This document shows positions 9,859 to 19,684 of a stretch of 64,000 nucleotides of DNA, piece by piece. Both the position numbers and the translations under genes were made by a program. The stretch is from NCBI RefSeq assembly GCF_030409715.1, contig NZ_JAUFQI010000001.1:2282501-2346500 (forward strand). The letters are read 5' to 3'. This DNA is from Reinekea marina (GTDB lineage: Bacteria; Pseudomonadota; Gammaproteobacteria; Pseudomonadales; Natronospirillaceae). Numbering within the stretch: position 1 is the first letter of the stretch; each line of letters starts with the position of its first letter. Under the pieces are notes generated by a model. The model did not search any database and was not told where the DNA came from. It worked only from the letters and a program-made list of their open reading frames with translations.

Positions 9859-11577
9859 ATGAATTTTACTCAAAATATAACCCTGTTTATATCGGCTCTG
9901 GCACTTGTAAGTTGCCAGATGATACCGACACAAACGTCGATGACTAGTGAAGACACCCTAGTTTCAGAAAACGACCTTACGATCAATCAAGATTCAGGGA
10001 CCGAATCTGCTATTCAAGCCTTAGAAAGAGACCTCATTACCGATATCATCAACTACCACTATGCCGCTAAAACAAAAGACCAGCTAACAGATTACGAATT
10101 AGCTTGGGAACAGCCTCTCGACTTATCTCGCCCAGATCCATATGCAAAATACCCTGACGACTTGTATCAGGTTTTACGTCGAGGCTTCGTATTTGACCTC
10201 ACGGTTGAAGACCCACGCATCACCGCACAATTAATGTATTACGCCAAACACCAAAGCTATATTAACCGAGTTAGCGATCGCGCATCACGATACATGTATC
10301 ACATCGTTCAAGAGATCGAAAAGCGAGATATGCCGATGGACTTGGCTCTATTGCCAATCGTGGAATCTGCTTTTGACCCATTTGCGTACTCACACGGCAG
10401 CGCAGCAGGAATGTGGCAGTTTATTCCGTCTACAGGCAAAATGTATGGTTTAAAGCAAAACTGGTGGTATGACGGCCGTAGGGATGTAGTTGAATCTACC
10501 CGCGCAGCACTTGACTACTTAGACGATTTGCAAAGGATGTTCGATGGCGACTGGCTTTTAGCATTGGCTTCCTATAATTCTGGACCTGGTACGGTATTTA
10601 AAGCGCAACGTAAAAATCGCGCCGCTGGTAAACCAACCGATTTTTGGCATTTAGATTTACCGCGTGAAACGGAAGCCTATGTTCCGAAAATGTTTGCATT
10701 GGCTAAACTATTTCACAGCCCCGATGTATATGGTGTAGAACTTCCCATTGTGCCAAATGAGCCGTTTTTTGCTGAAGTAACGCCAGGCGGCCAAATCGAT
10801 CTTGCTCAGGCTGCGACCTTAGCCGATATGGAACTCAGTGAAATTTATTTACTTAATCCAGGCTACAATCGATGGGCTACAGACCCTGACGGCCCGGACC
10901 GTTTATTAGTTTTCGCTGACAACAAAGAAATTTTTGAAGAAAATATTAAAAACCTACCGGCCGACAGCCGATTAACCTGGCAACGACACACAATTAAACC
11001 CGGAGATTCTCTCCTTTCAATCGCCAAAAACTATGAAGTAACGGTAGACGTAATCCGCGACGTTAATAAGATTCGTGGTAATTTAATCCGCGCAGGCGAT
11101 ACTTTATTAATCCCCGTAGCCAGTAAAGGTGATAATTATTATTCTCTCAGCGCTGATAACCGCTTAAAGGTTAAGCAAAATGCTCTTTCGGGCAGCAGTA
11201 AGCAACGCACGGATTATATTGTACGAAGCGGCGATACCTTTTGGGATATATCTCAAAAGTTTGACGTGAGCGTTCAAAGCATAGCTCGTTGGAACAATAT
11301 GGCTCCCAAAGACATTCTTCGACCTGGGCAAAAGCTGGCCATCTGGACGGCACCAAGCGCCAACACAACTACAAATAATGCGATCGCTAGCATGCAAGAC
11401 CGCGAAGTGGTTCGTAAGGTGGGGTATGTTGTTAGAAGTGGCGATTCATTATCTCGAATCGCCAGTAAGTTTAACGTTCGAATCAAAGACATCGAAAAAT
11501 GGAATACGATCACCGGTAAATACCTTCAACCCGGCGATCGCTTAACTTTATACGTAGATGTTACTCAGATTCAATAA
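9859..11577 (+). CDS. mltD: membrane-bound lytic transglycosylase D
   Basis: Outer-membrane lipoprotein that cleaves peptidoglycan glycan strands. A lipobox LVSC gives the lipidated Cys19. The SLT catalytic domain includes Glu169 in LLPIVESAFDP and the GMWQFIPSTGKMYGL segment (about 184-198), and SYNSGPG (238-244). Three LysM peptidoglycan-binding repeats follow at about 376-419, 452-495 and 522-565, each with a PGD/SGD start and an asparagine-rich middle. With 572 residues it is longer than E. coli MltD (two LysM) by one repeat. Convergent sohB ends 2 bases away. Confidence 0.95.
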   Translation: MNFTQNITLFISALALVSCQMIPTQTSMTSEDTLVSENDLTINQDSGTESAIQALERDLITDIINYHYAAKTKDQLTDYELAWEQPLDLSRPDPYAKYPDDLYQVLRRGFVFDLTVEDPRITAQLMYYAKHQSYINRVSDRASRYMYHIVQEIEKRDMPMDLALLPIVESAFDPFAYSHGSAAGMWQFIPSTGKMYGLKQNWWYDGRRDVVESTRAALDYLDDLQRMFDGDWLLALASYNSGPGTVFKAQRKNRAAGKPTDFWHLDLPRETEAYVPKMFALAKLFHSPDVYGVELPIVPNEPFFAEVTPGGQIDLAQAATLADMELSEIYLLNPGYNRWATDPDGPDRLLVFADNKEIFEENIKNLPADSRLTWQRHTIKPGDSLLSIAKNYEVTVDVIRDVNKIRGNLIRAGDTLLIPVASKGDNYYSLSADNRLKVKQNALSGSSKQRTDYIVRSGDTFWDISQKFDVSVQSIARWNNMAPKDILRPGQKLAIWTAPSANTTTNNAIASMQDREVVRKVGYVVRSGDSLSRIASKFNVRIKDIEKWNTITGKYLQPGDRLTLYVDVTQIQ

Positions 11578-11579
11578 AC

Positions 11580-12602
11580 TTAAGGCAACCAACGCTTTTT
11601 AAGCAGCGCCTCTGCACTTTCAAAGAATGCGCTGCTGGCACCCTTAAGACGTTGCTCCAAAGACTTCTGTGGCTCCCAAGTAACGCGATAGACGTCTTTT
11701 GAGGCTGCTAAAGACTGTAAGTACTCATCGCTGGTTTTGATCTCATCTACCAAATTCAACTCTATAGCATCTTCGGCCAACCAAAAATCACCTTCCGATA
11801 CGGCATCGATATCTAGCTGCTCACGTTGCGAGGATACCAATGTTTTAAACCGTTGATGAATAGCGTTTAAATCTTCTAAATGCTTTTGACGGCCTTCTTC
11901 TGTGTTTTTGCCCATTAGAGTTAATGGCGCTTTATGTTTACCGGCCGTTAAAACGTCTACGTCTACATCAAATCGCTTTAAAAAACGATGAACGTTAGGT
12001 ACTTGGCTTAACACGCCTATAGAACCGACAATGGCAAACGGTGCTGCATAAATTTTATCGCCAACACAAGCCATCATGTATCCACCGCTTGCCGCAACTT
12101 TATCGATGCAAATGGTCAATTTTAAACCGGCTTCTTTTAATCGAATCAGTTGAGATGCCGCCAAACCATACCCAGAAACTGCTCCTCCTGGGCTTTCTAG
12201 ACTGACAACAACTTCTTGCCCTGGTTCAGCAATCGATAAAATAGCGGTCACTTCTCTTCTCAAAGACTCGACTTGTGAAGCCTGTATGTCACCTTTAAAT
12301 AAGATACTGAAAGCCTTTTCTTTGTCTTCTGGAGCTTTAGCCTGTTGCTTCTTTTTGGCTTTTTCGTCTTTTTCCAGCGCTTTGAGTGCCTTTTTAGACA
12401 GCATATTCTGCTGCATATGACTCTTTAGGCTTTCCCACTGCTTATTTAAGAATACAGTAGATAATTTACCTTTGGCAGCACCGCCGGATTCAGATTTAGA
12501 GGCTTTTATTAAAACGCCCACTATAATTATAAATGCCACCAAGAACGTGACTGTTTTTAGTAGGTAAAGGAAATAATCGGACCACAAAATAGCATTCTCC
12601 AT
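11580..12602 (-). CDS. sohB: inner-membrane S49 peptidase SohB
   Basis: Membrane-anchored serine protease of the SppA/SohB family. One N-terminal membrane helix (about residues 9-33 from the chosen start) is followed by a Lys-rich linker and the S49 domain: SPGGAVSGYG, the nucleophile Ser in VAASGGYMMA, and the catalytic Lys in AGKHKAPLT. The frame is open to 12644, but the ATG at 12602 (MENAILW) gives an N-terminus of the length seen in E. coli SohB and avoids overlap with the divergent leader. About 340 residues; the exact start is uncertain. Confidence 0.88.
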   Translation of the reverse strand: MENAILWSDYFLYLLKTVTFLVAFIIIVGVLIKASKSESGGAAKGKLSTVFLNKQWESLKSHMQQNMLSKKALKALEKDEKAKKKQQAKAPEDKEKAFSILFKGDIQASQVESLRREVTAILSIAEPGQEVVVSLESPGGAVSGYGLAASQLIRLKEAGLKLTICIDKVAASGGYMMACVGDKIYAAPFAIVGSIGVLSQVPNVHRFLKRFDVDVDVLTAGKHKAPLTLMGKNTEEGRQKHLEDLNAIHQRFKTLVSSQREQLDIDAVSEGDFWLAEDAIELNLVDEIKTSDEYLQSLAASKDVYRVTWEPQKSLEQRLKGASSAFFESAEALLKKRWLP

Positions 12603-12716
12603 CAATTTAAAACTATTGTTTAAAACATTTGTTTGATTTTTCATTCCATCAACACATACAATGCAGGCAGGCCACTGATGCTGTCAACCGACAAAAGTAT
12701 GTTTAGGAGCGTAAAT

Positions 12717-13028
12717 ATGAGTGCAATCGCTGAAGCGTTTGGAAAAATAGAATCTAAATTCAATGCCTCTGCTGCTGCAGGGTTAGATGTTGTATTTCAA
12801 TTCAATGTAGATGGTGAAACGTTTCACTTAGTTGTTGCAGACAACGCCTGCAAGCTTGCAGAAGGTGAACATAATGACCCAACTGTTACCTTGATCATGG
12901 ATCACGCGACTTTAGAAGAGATCATAAGTGGTGATCTAAACGGCATGCAAGCTTTTATGGCTGGCCGATTACGCACAGAAGGCGATATGATGTTAGCAAC
13001 TCGTTTATCGGATCTTTTCGGAATTTAA
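12717..13028 (+). CDS. SCP2 sterol-binding-domain protein
   Basis: A 103-residue protein made of a single SCP2 domain, a fold that binds lipids and acyl-CoA; its bacterial role is unclear. Recognisable parts are VVFQFNVDGE, LVVADNACKL and the C-terminal GRLRTEGDMMLATRLSDLF. The frame is open from 12633, but AGGAG at 12705-12709 sits 7 bases before the ATG at 12717, which fixes the start. It is divergent from sohB and ends at a strong bidirectional terminator. Confidence 0.85.
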   Translation: MSAIAEAFGKIESKFNASAAAGLDVVFQFNVDGETFHLVVADNACKLAEGEHNDPTVTLIMDHATLEEIISGDLNGMQAFMAGRLRTEGDMMLATRLSDLFGI

Positions 13029-13044
13029 GATTGTCTAAACGCAT

Positions 13045-13072
13045 AAAAAAAGGGCGATCAATCGCCCTTTTT
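13045..13072. terminator. bidirectional terminator between SCP2 gene and fimL
   Basis: GGGCGA-TCAA-TCGCCC flanked by seven A on the left and five T on the right. The symmetrical A/T runs allow it to act for both convergent genes. Confidence 0.88.
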
Positions 13073-13088
13073 AGTGCCCACGACTTAT

Positions 13089-14741
13089 CTATACATGCAA
13101 TGACTTAAGCGAATGAACCGCTAAATTCAGAATATCAAGATTATCATTACCGCTTAATAACCCTTCCAAATAAAACTCTAAACTCGACAGCGCATCGGCA
13201 AACAACTCCAATTGCTTACCATTAATCAAAGTACCACTTTCGAGTAGGTCACGCTCTACAAATGCAATGGCTCGCCCAACTAAGTCGGCGGCTTGATCAC
13301 TGCTCAAAAAAACCAAAGCCCCACGAACGCCATTTAAAGTGGGCACTACATTCGCCAAATGCAATTTATCGCCATTTGAATCCATATAAGAAGAAATAGA
13401 ACGCTTCGCTAAGGCCAAACCAGATTCAGACTCATCGATCAATACAACTCTTGCTTCATGCACTTGCGCTTTAAATGCCTTATTGTCGCCTTCTTGATCT
13501 AACTGAGACTGACCTTGAAGCAATCGAGATAAGGCACTCTCAGCGTATAACACGACATCGGCAATATTTAACAAATCTTCATGCGTTGGAGCCGCGTTGT
13601 CAGCCCAACCACCAACAATTTTAGCTTGATTTTTCATGACATTTGATGGGCTCTGCAAGCCTAACATCACGTAAATATCTGCGACTTTAACAAGACGTTC
13701 CGTTAATTCCTTTGCCGAAAAATTACCGCCGCGCGCCACTTGGTCCACAGTATCTTTAATTGCATTGATATCATCTTTGAGGGCTTCTGCAACGCTTTCC
13801 ATAACGCCTAACCCAGGGCTAAATAACAGCTGACGCTGCTCTTCTAGTATAGCTTCTGAATACTCTACAATGGGTAGGTTATAAAACTTAGCCACTTGCC
13901 GTGCTTTTAAGCTGTCACTTTTATTAATGGCAATTAAATAAAGGAATTCTTTTATTAACGGGATGCTCGGTGACTTCTTTAACGATTCCGGTGCCTGCAG
14001 TATTAGCTTTTTTAGCTCTCTATCTAGAAGCGAAAACAATCGTTTTCTCGTAGGCGTCATAGAGGCGTTATTTTGCACCATCGCCTCAATAGCACCAGAA
14101 GCAACCCACCAAAGTGGCGCACAAGGAATGGTTCCCAATAGCTTATCAATGCGTGCTAAAGCTAAACCCATATAGCGCATTGCGCCAATGGTTCGATCAC
14201 CGCGAATCATATGCAATAAAGAAGCTTGGTACATATGACGGTATTTTTTAAGAGCCGTGATGGTCTCTCGTGTAATGCGAACTTTTTGCCCCGAAGACGG
14301 CTTTCCAGCCTTAAAGCTGAAATCGAAAAAGTATCCTTCTCCCAAGACAGAGGCACCACGAGCGATTCGAATTTGGTTTATGGCCGGCAACAGAACTGCA
14401 GGCACCACTTTGTTTTTTAAACTGATTAACTCTAAATATCGGCTAAGAATGACTAACCCTTGGCTGATGCTTTCTAAAATCCCTTTATTTGAGTTCGCAA
14501 CTTGATCAACTTCTGAACTCATGGAATTGAGCCCAGCGTTCATTTCATCACAAACAAATATTGCAGCAGGCTCTTCTAACATTTGGAATATGCCACGTAA
14601 CTGGCGGACATAGTCTTGAACCTGCTCTAGATGAGACAATTCCGATGCATCTTCGCTATACCCTTCTAAGGCTGATTGTGCCTGTTGGATGGTAGCTTCC
14701 AGCTCACCTTTAATAGCGTCTTTTGAAAAAATTGCACTCAT
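13089..14741 (-). CDS. fimL: FimL-like type IV pilus/cAMP regulatory scaffold
   Basis: Resembles Pseudomonas FimL (about 556 residues), which is related to the N-terminal Hpt-like part of the chemosensory kinase ChpA and supports twitching motility and cAMP signalling. This 550-residue, largely helical protein has no membrane segment and lacks a kinase core. I see no phospho-accepting His in a canonical Hpt motif (HSLKS occurs only at the very C-terminus), as known for FimL. AGGA 6 bases upstream supports the ATG at 14741. In Pseudomonas fimL is close to rnhA-dnaQ and mltD, as here. A more general ChpA-N-terminal homologue is the alternative. Confidence 0.78.
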   Translation of the reverse strand: MSAIFSKDAIKGELEATIQQAQSALEGYSEDASELSHLEQVQDYVRQLRGIFQMLEEPAAIFVCDEMNAGLNSMSSEVDQVANSNKGILESISQGLVILSRYLELISLKNKVVPAVLLPAINQIRIARGASVLGEGYFFDFSFKAGKPSSGQKVRITRETITALKKYRHMYQASLLHMIRGDRTIGAMRYMGLALARIDKLLGTIPCAPLWWVASGAIEAMVQNNASMTPTRKRLFSLLDRELKKLILQAPESLKKSPSIPLIKEFLYLIAINKSDSLKARQVAKFYNLPIVEYSEAILEEQRQLLFSPGLGVMESVAEALKDDINAIKDTVDQVARGGNFSAKELTERLVKVADIYVMLGLQSPSNVMKNQAKIVGGWADNAAPTHEDLLNIADVVLYAESALSRLLQGQSQLDQEGDNKAFKAQVHEARVVLIDESESGLALAKRSISSYMDSNGDKLHLANVVPTLNGVRGALVFLSSDQAADLVGRAIAFVERDLLESGTLINGKQLELFADALSSLEFYLEGLLSGNDNLDILNLAVHSLKSLHV

Positions 14742-14884
14742 GGATGTTCCTATTAACTTGTTCTTATTTCTCGAACAATGACCTAAATAAATACAAATCG
14801 ATTACAAGTGGTTTAAATTACCCTTTAAAGAGGCATTTTACCAGTGGGGATGAGGGTTTAGCGTTAAAACTCAAAGCAAAGTCT

Positions 14885-14904
14885 CAAAAATAGCCGTATT
14901 TTTG
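14885..14904. repeat. inverted repeat between fimL and dusA
   Basis: CAAAAATA-GCCG-TATTTTTG, perfect 8-base arms, in the 283-base divergent region between fimL and dusA. It could be an operator or a hairpin; nothing else stands out there. Confidence 0.4.
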
Positions 14905-15024
14905 ACGAGTTACCCTTATATTCAAACATTTTAGGTTATACCTATGATGTTTGGCTCGGATTTCTTATAATTCAACGTCACTACAGCCCATCTTTTCTTG
15001 CGACATTCTTGAGACTCTCATTTC

Positions 15025-16017
15025 ATGACACAAACGCTTTACAAACATCCTTTTTCGGTTGCCCCCATGATGGATTGGACAACATCTGAATGCCGTCAAT
15101 TTCATCGAAAGTTGACAAAAAACGCCCTACTTTACACTGAAATGGTCACAACTGGCGCGATCGTTCATGGTGATAAAGAAAGGTTTTTACGATTCAACCC
15201 CGATGAACAACCGGTTTCACTACAGCTAGGCGGCCATGACCCGAAAGACCTAGCAACCTGCTCAACGTTGGCACAGCAATGGGGATACAATGAAGTTAAC
15301 CTCAATGCGGGTTGCCCGAGTGATCGCGTTCAAAACGGCATGATTGGCGCAATACTCATGGCGCACAGCCAAATAGTGGGCGACGGACTCAAAGCAATGC
15401 AGGACGCTTCAGATATAGAAGTAACTCTTAAGCACCGGATCGGCATTGATGATATGGACAGTTACGACTTTATGAGAGATTTTGTTGGCCATGTTCATAG
15501 TATCTCAGAGTGTAGAACGTTTATCGTCCATGCTCGAAAGGCAATATTGCAAGGCTTGAGTCCAAAAGAAAACCGCGAAATCCCCCCTTTAGATTATGAT
15601 CGCGTTATAAAGTTAAAGCAGGACTTCCCACACTTAAATATAGTCATCAATGGCGGAATTAAGAGCCATGAAGACGGCTTAGCGCTAATGAATAAGGGTT
15701 TAGACGGTGTAATGTTAGGACGGGAAGCGTACCAAAACCCATTATGCCTAAGAACAGTCGACTCCCTATACTACGGCTCTAAAGACGCATTCGAATCTCC
15801 ACAAGCATTGAACCAAGCTTTAATAAGTTGGATTAACCAAGAGGTATCCGCAGGTAAACCTCTGAAGTATATCGCACGGCATATGCTTGGGTTATATTCA
15901 GGAAAACCAGGCTCGCGCCAATATCGACGATATTTAAGTGAAAACATACATAAAGCAGAATCTACCGCTGCTGTATTTGAACATGCTATAGGGCTTATAA
16001 AGGTTGATTCTTTTTAA
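15025..16017 (+). CDS. dusA: tRNA-dihydrouridine(20/20a) synthase DusA
   Basis: FMN-dependent reduction of uridine 20/20a in the tRNA D loop. The 330-residue protein opens with the DusA signature VAPMMDWT (12-19), has the catalytic Cys97 in [12 protein letters not shown], and the DusA-specific segment [20 protein letters not shown], where DusB and DusC differ. NGGI and LGREAYQNP are FMN-phosphate loop features. Transaldolase follows on the same strand after 80 bases, an order I recall from Pseudomonas. No Shine-Dalgarno is obvious before the ATG. Confidence 0.93.
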   Translation: MTQTLYKHPFSVAPMMDWTTSECRQFHRKLTKNALLYTEMVTTGAIVHGDKERFLRFNPDEQPVSLQLGGHDPKDLATCSTLAQQWGYNEVNLNAGCPSDRVQNGMIGAILMAHSQIVGDGLKAMQDASDIEVTLKHRIGIDDMDSYDFMRDFVGHVHSISECRTFIVHARKAILQGLSPKENREIPPLDYDRVIKLKQDFPHLNIVINGGIKSHEDGLALMNKGLDGVMLGREAYQNPLCLRTVDSLYYGSKDAFESPQALNQALISWINQEVSAGKPLKYIARHMLGLYSGKPGSRQYRRYLSENIHKAESTAAVFEHAIGLIKVDSF

Positions 16018-16097
16018 TATCAATTCAACTGACTAAAGGCTTCTCTTTTTGTTACAAAAGCCATAAACTTGACCAAACAGTCCATAAAAGCAGAGAT

Positions 16098-17030
16098 ATG
16101 ATGAATAAATTAAAGCAGCTACAAGAAAACACCATCATTGTTGCCGACACCGGCGATATTGAAGCCATCAGTAAGTATGCGCCTCAAGATGCGACTACAA
16201 ACCCCTCTTTGATTCTTAAAGCCGTTCAGAGCGGGCAATTTGACTCTCATATTGAAAAACTTGCTAAAAGCAACTTATCGTTTGAAGCATTTATGGACCA
16301 AATTGCAACGACCGTCGGTGTTGAAATTTTACAATTGGTACCAGGCTATGTTTCTACGGAAGTAGATGCTCGTTTATCATTTGATAAAGCAGCGACAATT
16401 GAAAAGGCACAAGCTTTAATTGCTTTATACGAAGCCGCGGGCTATTCGCGAGATCGCATCTTAATTAAGATGGCGAGTACTTGGGAAGGCATCCAAGCTG
16501 CAGCCGAACTAGAGAAAGAAGGTATTCACTGCAACCTAACGCTTTTGTTTGGAATGGCTCAAGCTCGCGCCTGTGCTGATGCAAATGTCACTTTGATCTC
16601 CCCTTTTGTTGGCCGAATTTTAGACTGGTATAAAAAATCGACTGGTGAAGACTACACAGCGAAAACAGACCCAGGTGTTTTGAGCGTACAAGAAATTTTC
16701 AACTTCTATAAAAAACATGGCTATAAAACCATTGTTATGGGTGCTAGCTTCCGAAATATCGGTGAAATTGAACAACTGAACGGCTGTGATCGTTTAACTA
16801 TTTCGCCAGGCCTTTTGGAAGAACTCAGTCAAGATACAGGCCCGCTAAAAACATTATTAAAATACGACGATGCGGTTCAACCAGCGCCAGCAGCAATTAC
16901 TGAAGCTCAGTTCCGCATTGAGTTGAATCAAGATGCCATGGCCACGGAAAAACTCGCTGAAGGTATTCGTAACTTTATTAAAGATACAGAAACGCTAGAA
17001 GCCTTGGTTAAATCTAAGTTTTTAAGTTAA
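16098..17030 (+). CDS. tal: transaldolase (TalB type)
   Basis: Pentose phosphate pathway enzyme that transfers dihydroxyacetone units between sugar phosphates. The Schiff-base lysine is Lys124 in [13 protein letters not shown], preceded by DATTNPSL (31-38) and followed by [12 protein letters not shown] and [10 protein letters not shown]. The 310-residue length and these segments place it in subfamily 1 with E. coli TalB. Two consecutive ATGs (16098, 16101) could start it. A hairpin lies 23 bases after the stop. Confidence 0.96.
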   Translation: MMNKLKQLQENTIIVADTGDIEAISKYAPQDATTNPSLILKAVQSGQFDSHIEKLAKSNLSFEAFMDQIATTVGVEILQLVPGYVSTEVDARLSFDKAATIEKAQALIALYEAAGYSRDRILIKMASTWEGIQAAAELEKEGIHCNLTLLFGMAQARACADANVTLISPFVGRILDWYKKSTGEDYTAKTDPGVLSVQEIFNFYKKHGYKTIVMGASFRNIGEIEQLNGCDRLTISPGLLEELSQDTGPLKTLLKYDDAVQPAPAAITEAQFRIELNQDAMATEKLAEGIRNFIKDTETLEALVKSKFLS

Positions 17031-17053
17031 TCCCTGCTTATACTTCAGAAAAC

Positions 17054-17080
17054 GGTGCTGAGAATCTTCATTTCAGCACC
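17054..17080 (+). terminator. hairpin after transaldolase
   Basis: GGTGCTGA and TCAGCACC form a perfect 8-base stem with an 11-base loop, 23 bases after the stop. The tail TTCTCCTTG has few T residues, so termination may be inefficient. Confidence 0.5.
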
Positions 17081-17147
17081 TTCTCCTTGAATAATACGTA
17101 CACCTCGCGTAAATTTATCTAAAATCAAAATAGATAACGGTATAAAA

Positions 17148-18005
17148 ATGGAAGCTCAGCTCTATAAACAATTTGAAGCTTTGCGAGATTCAATGCGTGA
17201 TTTTTCCAGAATGCTATCGGATGACCGCAATACTTTATGGCTCGCACCGTGGAATCACTTAGACAGCCGCTCTACCATTGAAGATATTTTATTCGATCTT
17301 TGGTATCAAGATGACCAAGATGGCCGAGAAACACGCGTCTATCCTGGGTTAGTAGGCATTACACCGCACCAGATAACTTATGCAAATGAGATCAATTTAG
17401 CAAAAGATCGATTTCGTAAAACAGTCCAAAAAATCAAAGCGGACGATTCTGCTTTTTGGCGTGACGTTCAAGGACGATTAGCCAAACGCTATAAAACTTT
17501 AAACGATCAATTAACCCGAGACGGGCTTGCCAGAATTCACCTAAAACAAGTGTTCAGGCACTTGCCTCTTGTGGTCAGTCGTCCCGAAAAAGTTGGATTC
17601 AGTTGGTACACCAGCGGTCGATCGATACAAAAAATCACGACGAAAGACGCTTACGACTTACTGTGCAAACTCAATACAGAGTCTGCGCACATTCAAATTC
17701 AACTAGAGCGATTGGCGGCTTTGCCATCGAATGAACCTTTAGCGCGAGTGCAAAAGCAAGCGCCTGTATTGCGTGCTAATATTGTGTTTGCGAATAAACA
17801 GCGGCGTTCACTTAATGTATCTCTTCCTCTATTGTTTCCTAACGAGGGTCAAATAGATCTGCCCGACTTTAATATTCCACCACAGACTCCGCCAGCGCAA
17901 AGGCAACGATTAGTACGTTCAGATAATAGGATAGAAGATGAGGCATACCTCCCCTCTATTCGAGTGCATCGGTATGCCCAACAGCAAAAAACCAATTTTT
18001 TCTAA
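17148..18005 (+). CDS. tus: Tus-family replication terminus-binding protein homologue
   Basis: Tus binds Ter sites and blocks replication forks in one direction. Read against E. coli Tus from memory, this 285-residue protein has the segments in the right order: YPGLVGI then an INLAKDRF helix (65-90), VFRHLPLV (135-142, Tus VHRHLPGL), VGFSWYTSGRSIQ (149-161, Tus LRFGWANKHII), LAALP (189-193, Tus IAALP), a strand rich in Arg/Lys (RANIVFANKQRR), and LPSIRVHRY near the end (Tus IPRLHLY). Residues that would align with the E. coli lock residues Phe140 and His144 are Leu and Phe here. No Ter-like site is in its 5' region. It ends 2 bases before convergent sthA. Confidence 0.72.
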   Translation: MEAQLYKQFEALRDSMRDFSRMLSDDRNTLWLAPWNHLDSRSTIEDILFDLWYQDDQDGRETRVYPGLVGITPHQITYANEINLAKDRFRKTVQKIKADDSAFWRDVQGRLAKRYKTLNDQLTRDGLARIHLKQVFRHLPLVVSRPEKVGFSWYTSGRSIQKITTKDAYDLLCKLNTESAHIQIQLERLAALPSNEPLARVQKQAPVLRANIVFANKQRRSLNVSLPLLFPNEGQIDLPDFNIPPQTPPAQRQRLVRSDNRIEDEAYLPSIRVHRYAQQQKTNFF

Positions 18006-18015
18006 AATTAGAAAA
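17998..18015. repeat. inverted repeat across the tus/sthA stop codons
   Basis: TTTTCTAA-AA-TTAGAAAA, perfect 8-base arms 2 bases apart, with the TAA of the left gene in one arm and the complement of the sthA TAA in the other. It is AT-rich, so a hairpin would be weak; T runs on both strands could still favour release. Confidence 0.45.
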
Positions 18016-19402
18016 TTCGATTTAATCCGTTTAAAGCAGCTACCCGATAAGCTTCAGCCATTGTTGGGTAGTTAAAGGTATGTTCTAAGAAATAGCGAAT
18101 CGTATTGCCACCGTCGGTTTGCGCCATAATAGCCTGGCCAATGTGCAAAATTTCTGCAGCCTGATCACCAAAACAATGAATTCCCAATAGCTCAGTTGTT
18201 TCTCTGTGGAAGAGTAATTTTAAGACCCCTGTTTCTTCGCCAGTAATTTGAGCTCTCGCAGTATCTTTAAAGTAAGCTTTGCCAATTTCATACGGCACTT
18301 TTGCTTCGGTCAGTTCGCGCTCTGTTTTACCAATAGACGATATTTCTGGAATCGTATAAATGCCCGTTGGTACAGAATTAATTTTACGATAAGTACCATT
18401 GTTGGTGATAACGCCAGATACAGAACGGCCTTGATCATAAGCGGCACTGGCTAAACTTGGCCAACCGATCACATCACCTGCGGCAAACACATGTTCTACA
18501 CTGGTTTGATAATGGTCATTCACTTTAATCTGACCACGACCATCGGCTTGTAAGCCAATTGCATCAAGGTTTAATTTATCTGTATTTCCGGTTCGACCAT
18601 TCGCCCACATAAAGGCATCCGCTTTGATCTTTTTACCAGACTCTAACGTTAAAATGATGTGGTCGTCGAACCCTTCTACACTTTTGAAAGACTCGGCATG
18701 ACGAATCATTACCCCATGGCCTCGTAAGTGATAAGACAATGCATCTGATATTTCATCGTCCATAAACGCCAACAAGCGTTCACCTGGGTTGATCAAATCA
18801 ACTTTTGACCCTAATCCATTAAAAATAGATGCATACTCACACCCAATAACACCAGCTCCGTAAATAACTATATGCCGAGGCGTACCATCAAAATTTAAAA
18901 TCGTATCGCTATCAAACACTCGCGGATGGTTGAAGTCTATTTCTGGTGGGCGGTAAGGCCGAGACCCAGTAGCAATGACAAAGTTCTTAGCGCGAAACTT
19001 TTCTGTTTGACCATCGGGGAGTACCAAAGTAAGTGTATTGTCGTCTTCAAAACTGGCTTCGCCAACTTTTAAGTCGACGTTGTTGCGTGCGTAAAAACGT
19101 GCGCGCATTGCCACTTGTTGATCAATAACTTTTTGGGCTGTTTTTCGAACGTCTTGGTAAGACAGCCATTTAGGTTCGGCCATATTACGAAACATCGGGT
19201 TGCGATTAAAACGCATGACCTGATGAACTGCGTGACGTAGCGCTTTTGAAGGAATCGTACCTTGGTGAGTACAGTTGCCACCCACCTCTTCTCGTAGGTC
19301 AACCACCGCAACCCTTAAGTTGGCTTTTGCACCATTCATAGCAGCGCTTTCACCTGAGGGGCCACTGCCTATAACAATTAAATCGTAATCAAAATTCGAC
19401 AT
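18008..19402 (-). CDS. sthA: soluble pyridine nucleotide transhydrogenase
   Basis: FAD flavoprotein that moves electrons between NADPH and NAD+. The 464-residue protein has the FAD-binding GSGPSGESA (12-20), the [16 protein letters not shown]-binding loop and the C-terminal dimerisation domain. At the place where lipoamide dehydrogenase and relatives have a redox disulfide it reads [15 protein letters not shown]: Cys44 is kept but the second Cys is Thr49, the hallmark of SthA. AGGA precedes the ATG. nqrM ends only 20 bases upstream on the same strand, so sthA looks like the last gene of the nqr operon. Confidence 0.95.
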   Translation of the reverse strand: MSNFDYDLIVIGSGPSGESAAMNGAKANLRVAVVDLREEVGGNCTHQGTIPSKALRHAVHQVMRFNRNPMFRNMAEPKWLSYQDVRKTAQKVIDQQVAMRARFYARNNVDLKVGEASFEDDNTLTLVLPDGQTEKFRAKNFVIATGSRPYRPPEIDFNHPRVFDSDTILNFDGTPRHIVIYGAGVIGCEYASIFNGLGSKVDLINPGERLLAFMDDEISDALSYHLRGHGVMIRHAESFKSVEGFDDHIILTLESGKKIKADAFMWANGRTGNTDKLNLDAIGLQADGRGQIKVNDHYQTSVEHVFAAGDVIGWPSLASAAYDQGRSVSGVITNNGTYRKINSVPTGIYTIPEISSIGKTERELTEAKVPYEIGKAYFKDTARAQITGEETGVLKLLFHRETTELLGIHCFGDQAAEILHIGQAIMAQTDGGNTIRYFLEHTFNYPTMAEAYRVAALNGLNRIF

Positions 19403-19422
19403 AGTAATCCTAAGAGCTGTAA

Positions 19423-19662
19423 TTATTTAGGCTCGCTTGCATCGTAGAAAGCAGAACTGGATTCAACTTCGCCCTCAAAGGCATCGTCTTTATCACATTT
19501 GGTTTTATCGCCACCGCAAACATCGCATTCAGATTCCATTCCAATCGCAGCCATGCCACCGCAAGAACCGGCAATAGGTTTACGACCAAAAATAACGCCT
19601 ACGGCCATCACAATGACAAACATTGCCATAAAAGCAAAAACCACTATAAACATATTTAACAT
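19423..19662 (-). CDS. nqrM: Na+-NQR maturation protein NqrM
   Basis: Small membrane protein needed to mature Na+-NQR, proposed to deliver iron for the Cys-ligated site between NqrD and NqrE. In 79 residues it has one membrane helix (about 5-26) followed by four cysteines, Cys34, Cys46, Cys49 and Cys56, in GSCGG and CDVCGG, as in the family, and an acidic tail. GGAGG 8 bases upstream supports the ATG. The place directly after nqrF-apbE is the usual one. Confidence 0.92.
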   Translation of the reverse strand: MLNMFIVVFAFMAMFVIVMAVGVIFGRKPIAGSCGGMAAIGMESECDVCGGDKTKCDKDDAFEGEVESSSAFYDASEPK

Positions 19663-19684
19663 TTTAATGCCTCCAAACTTAAAC

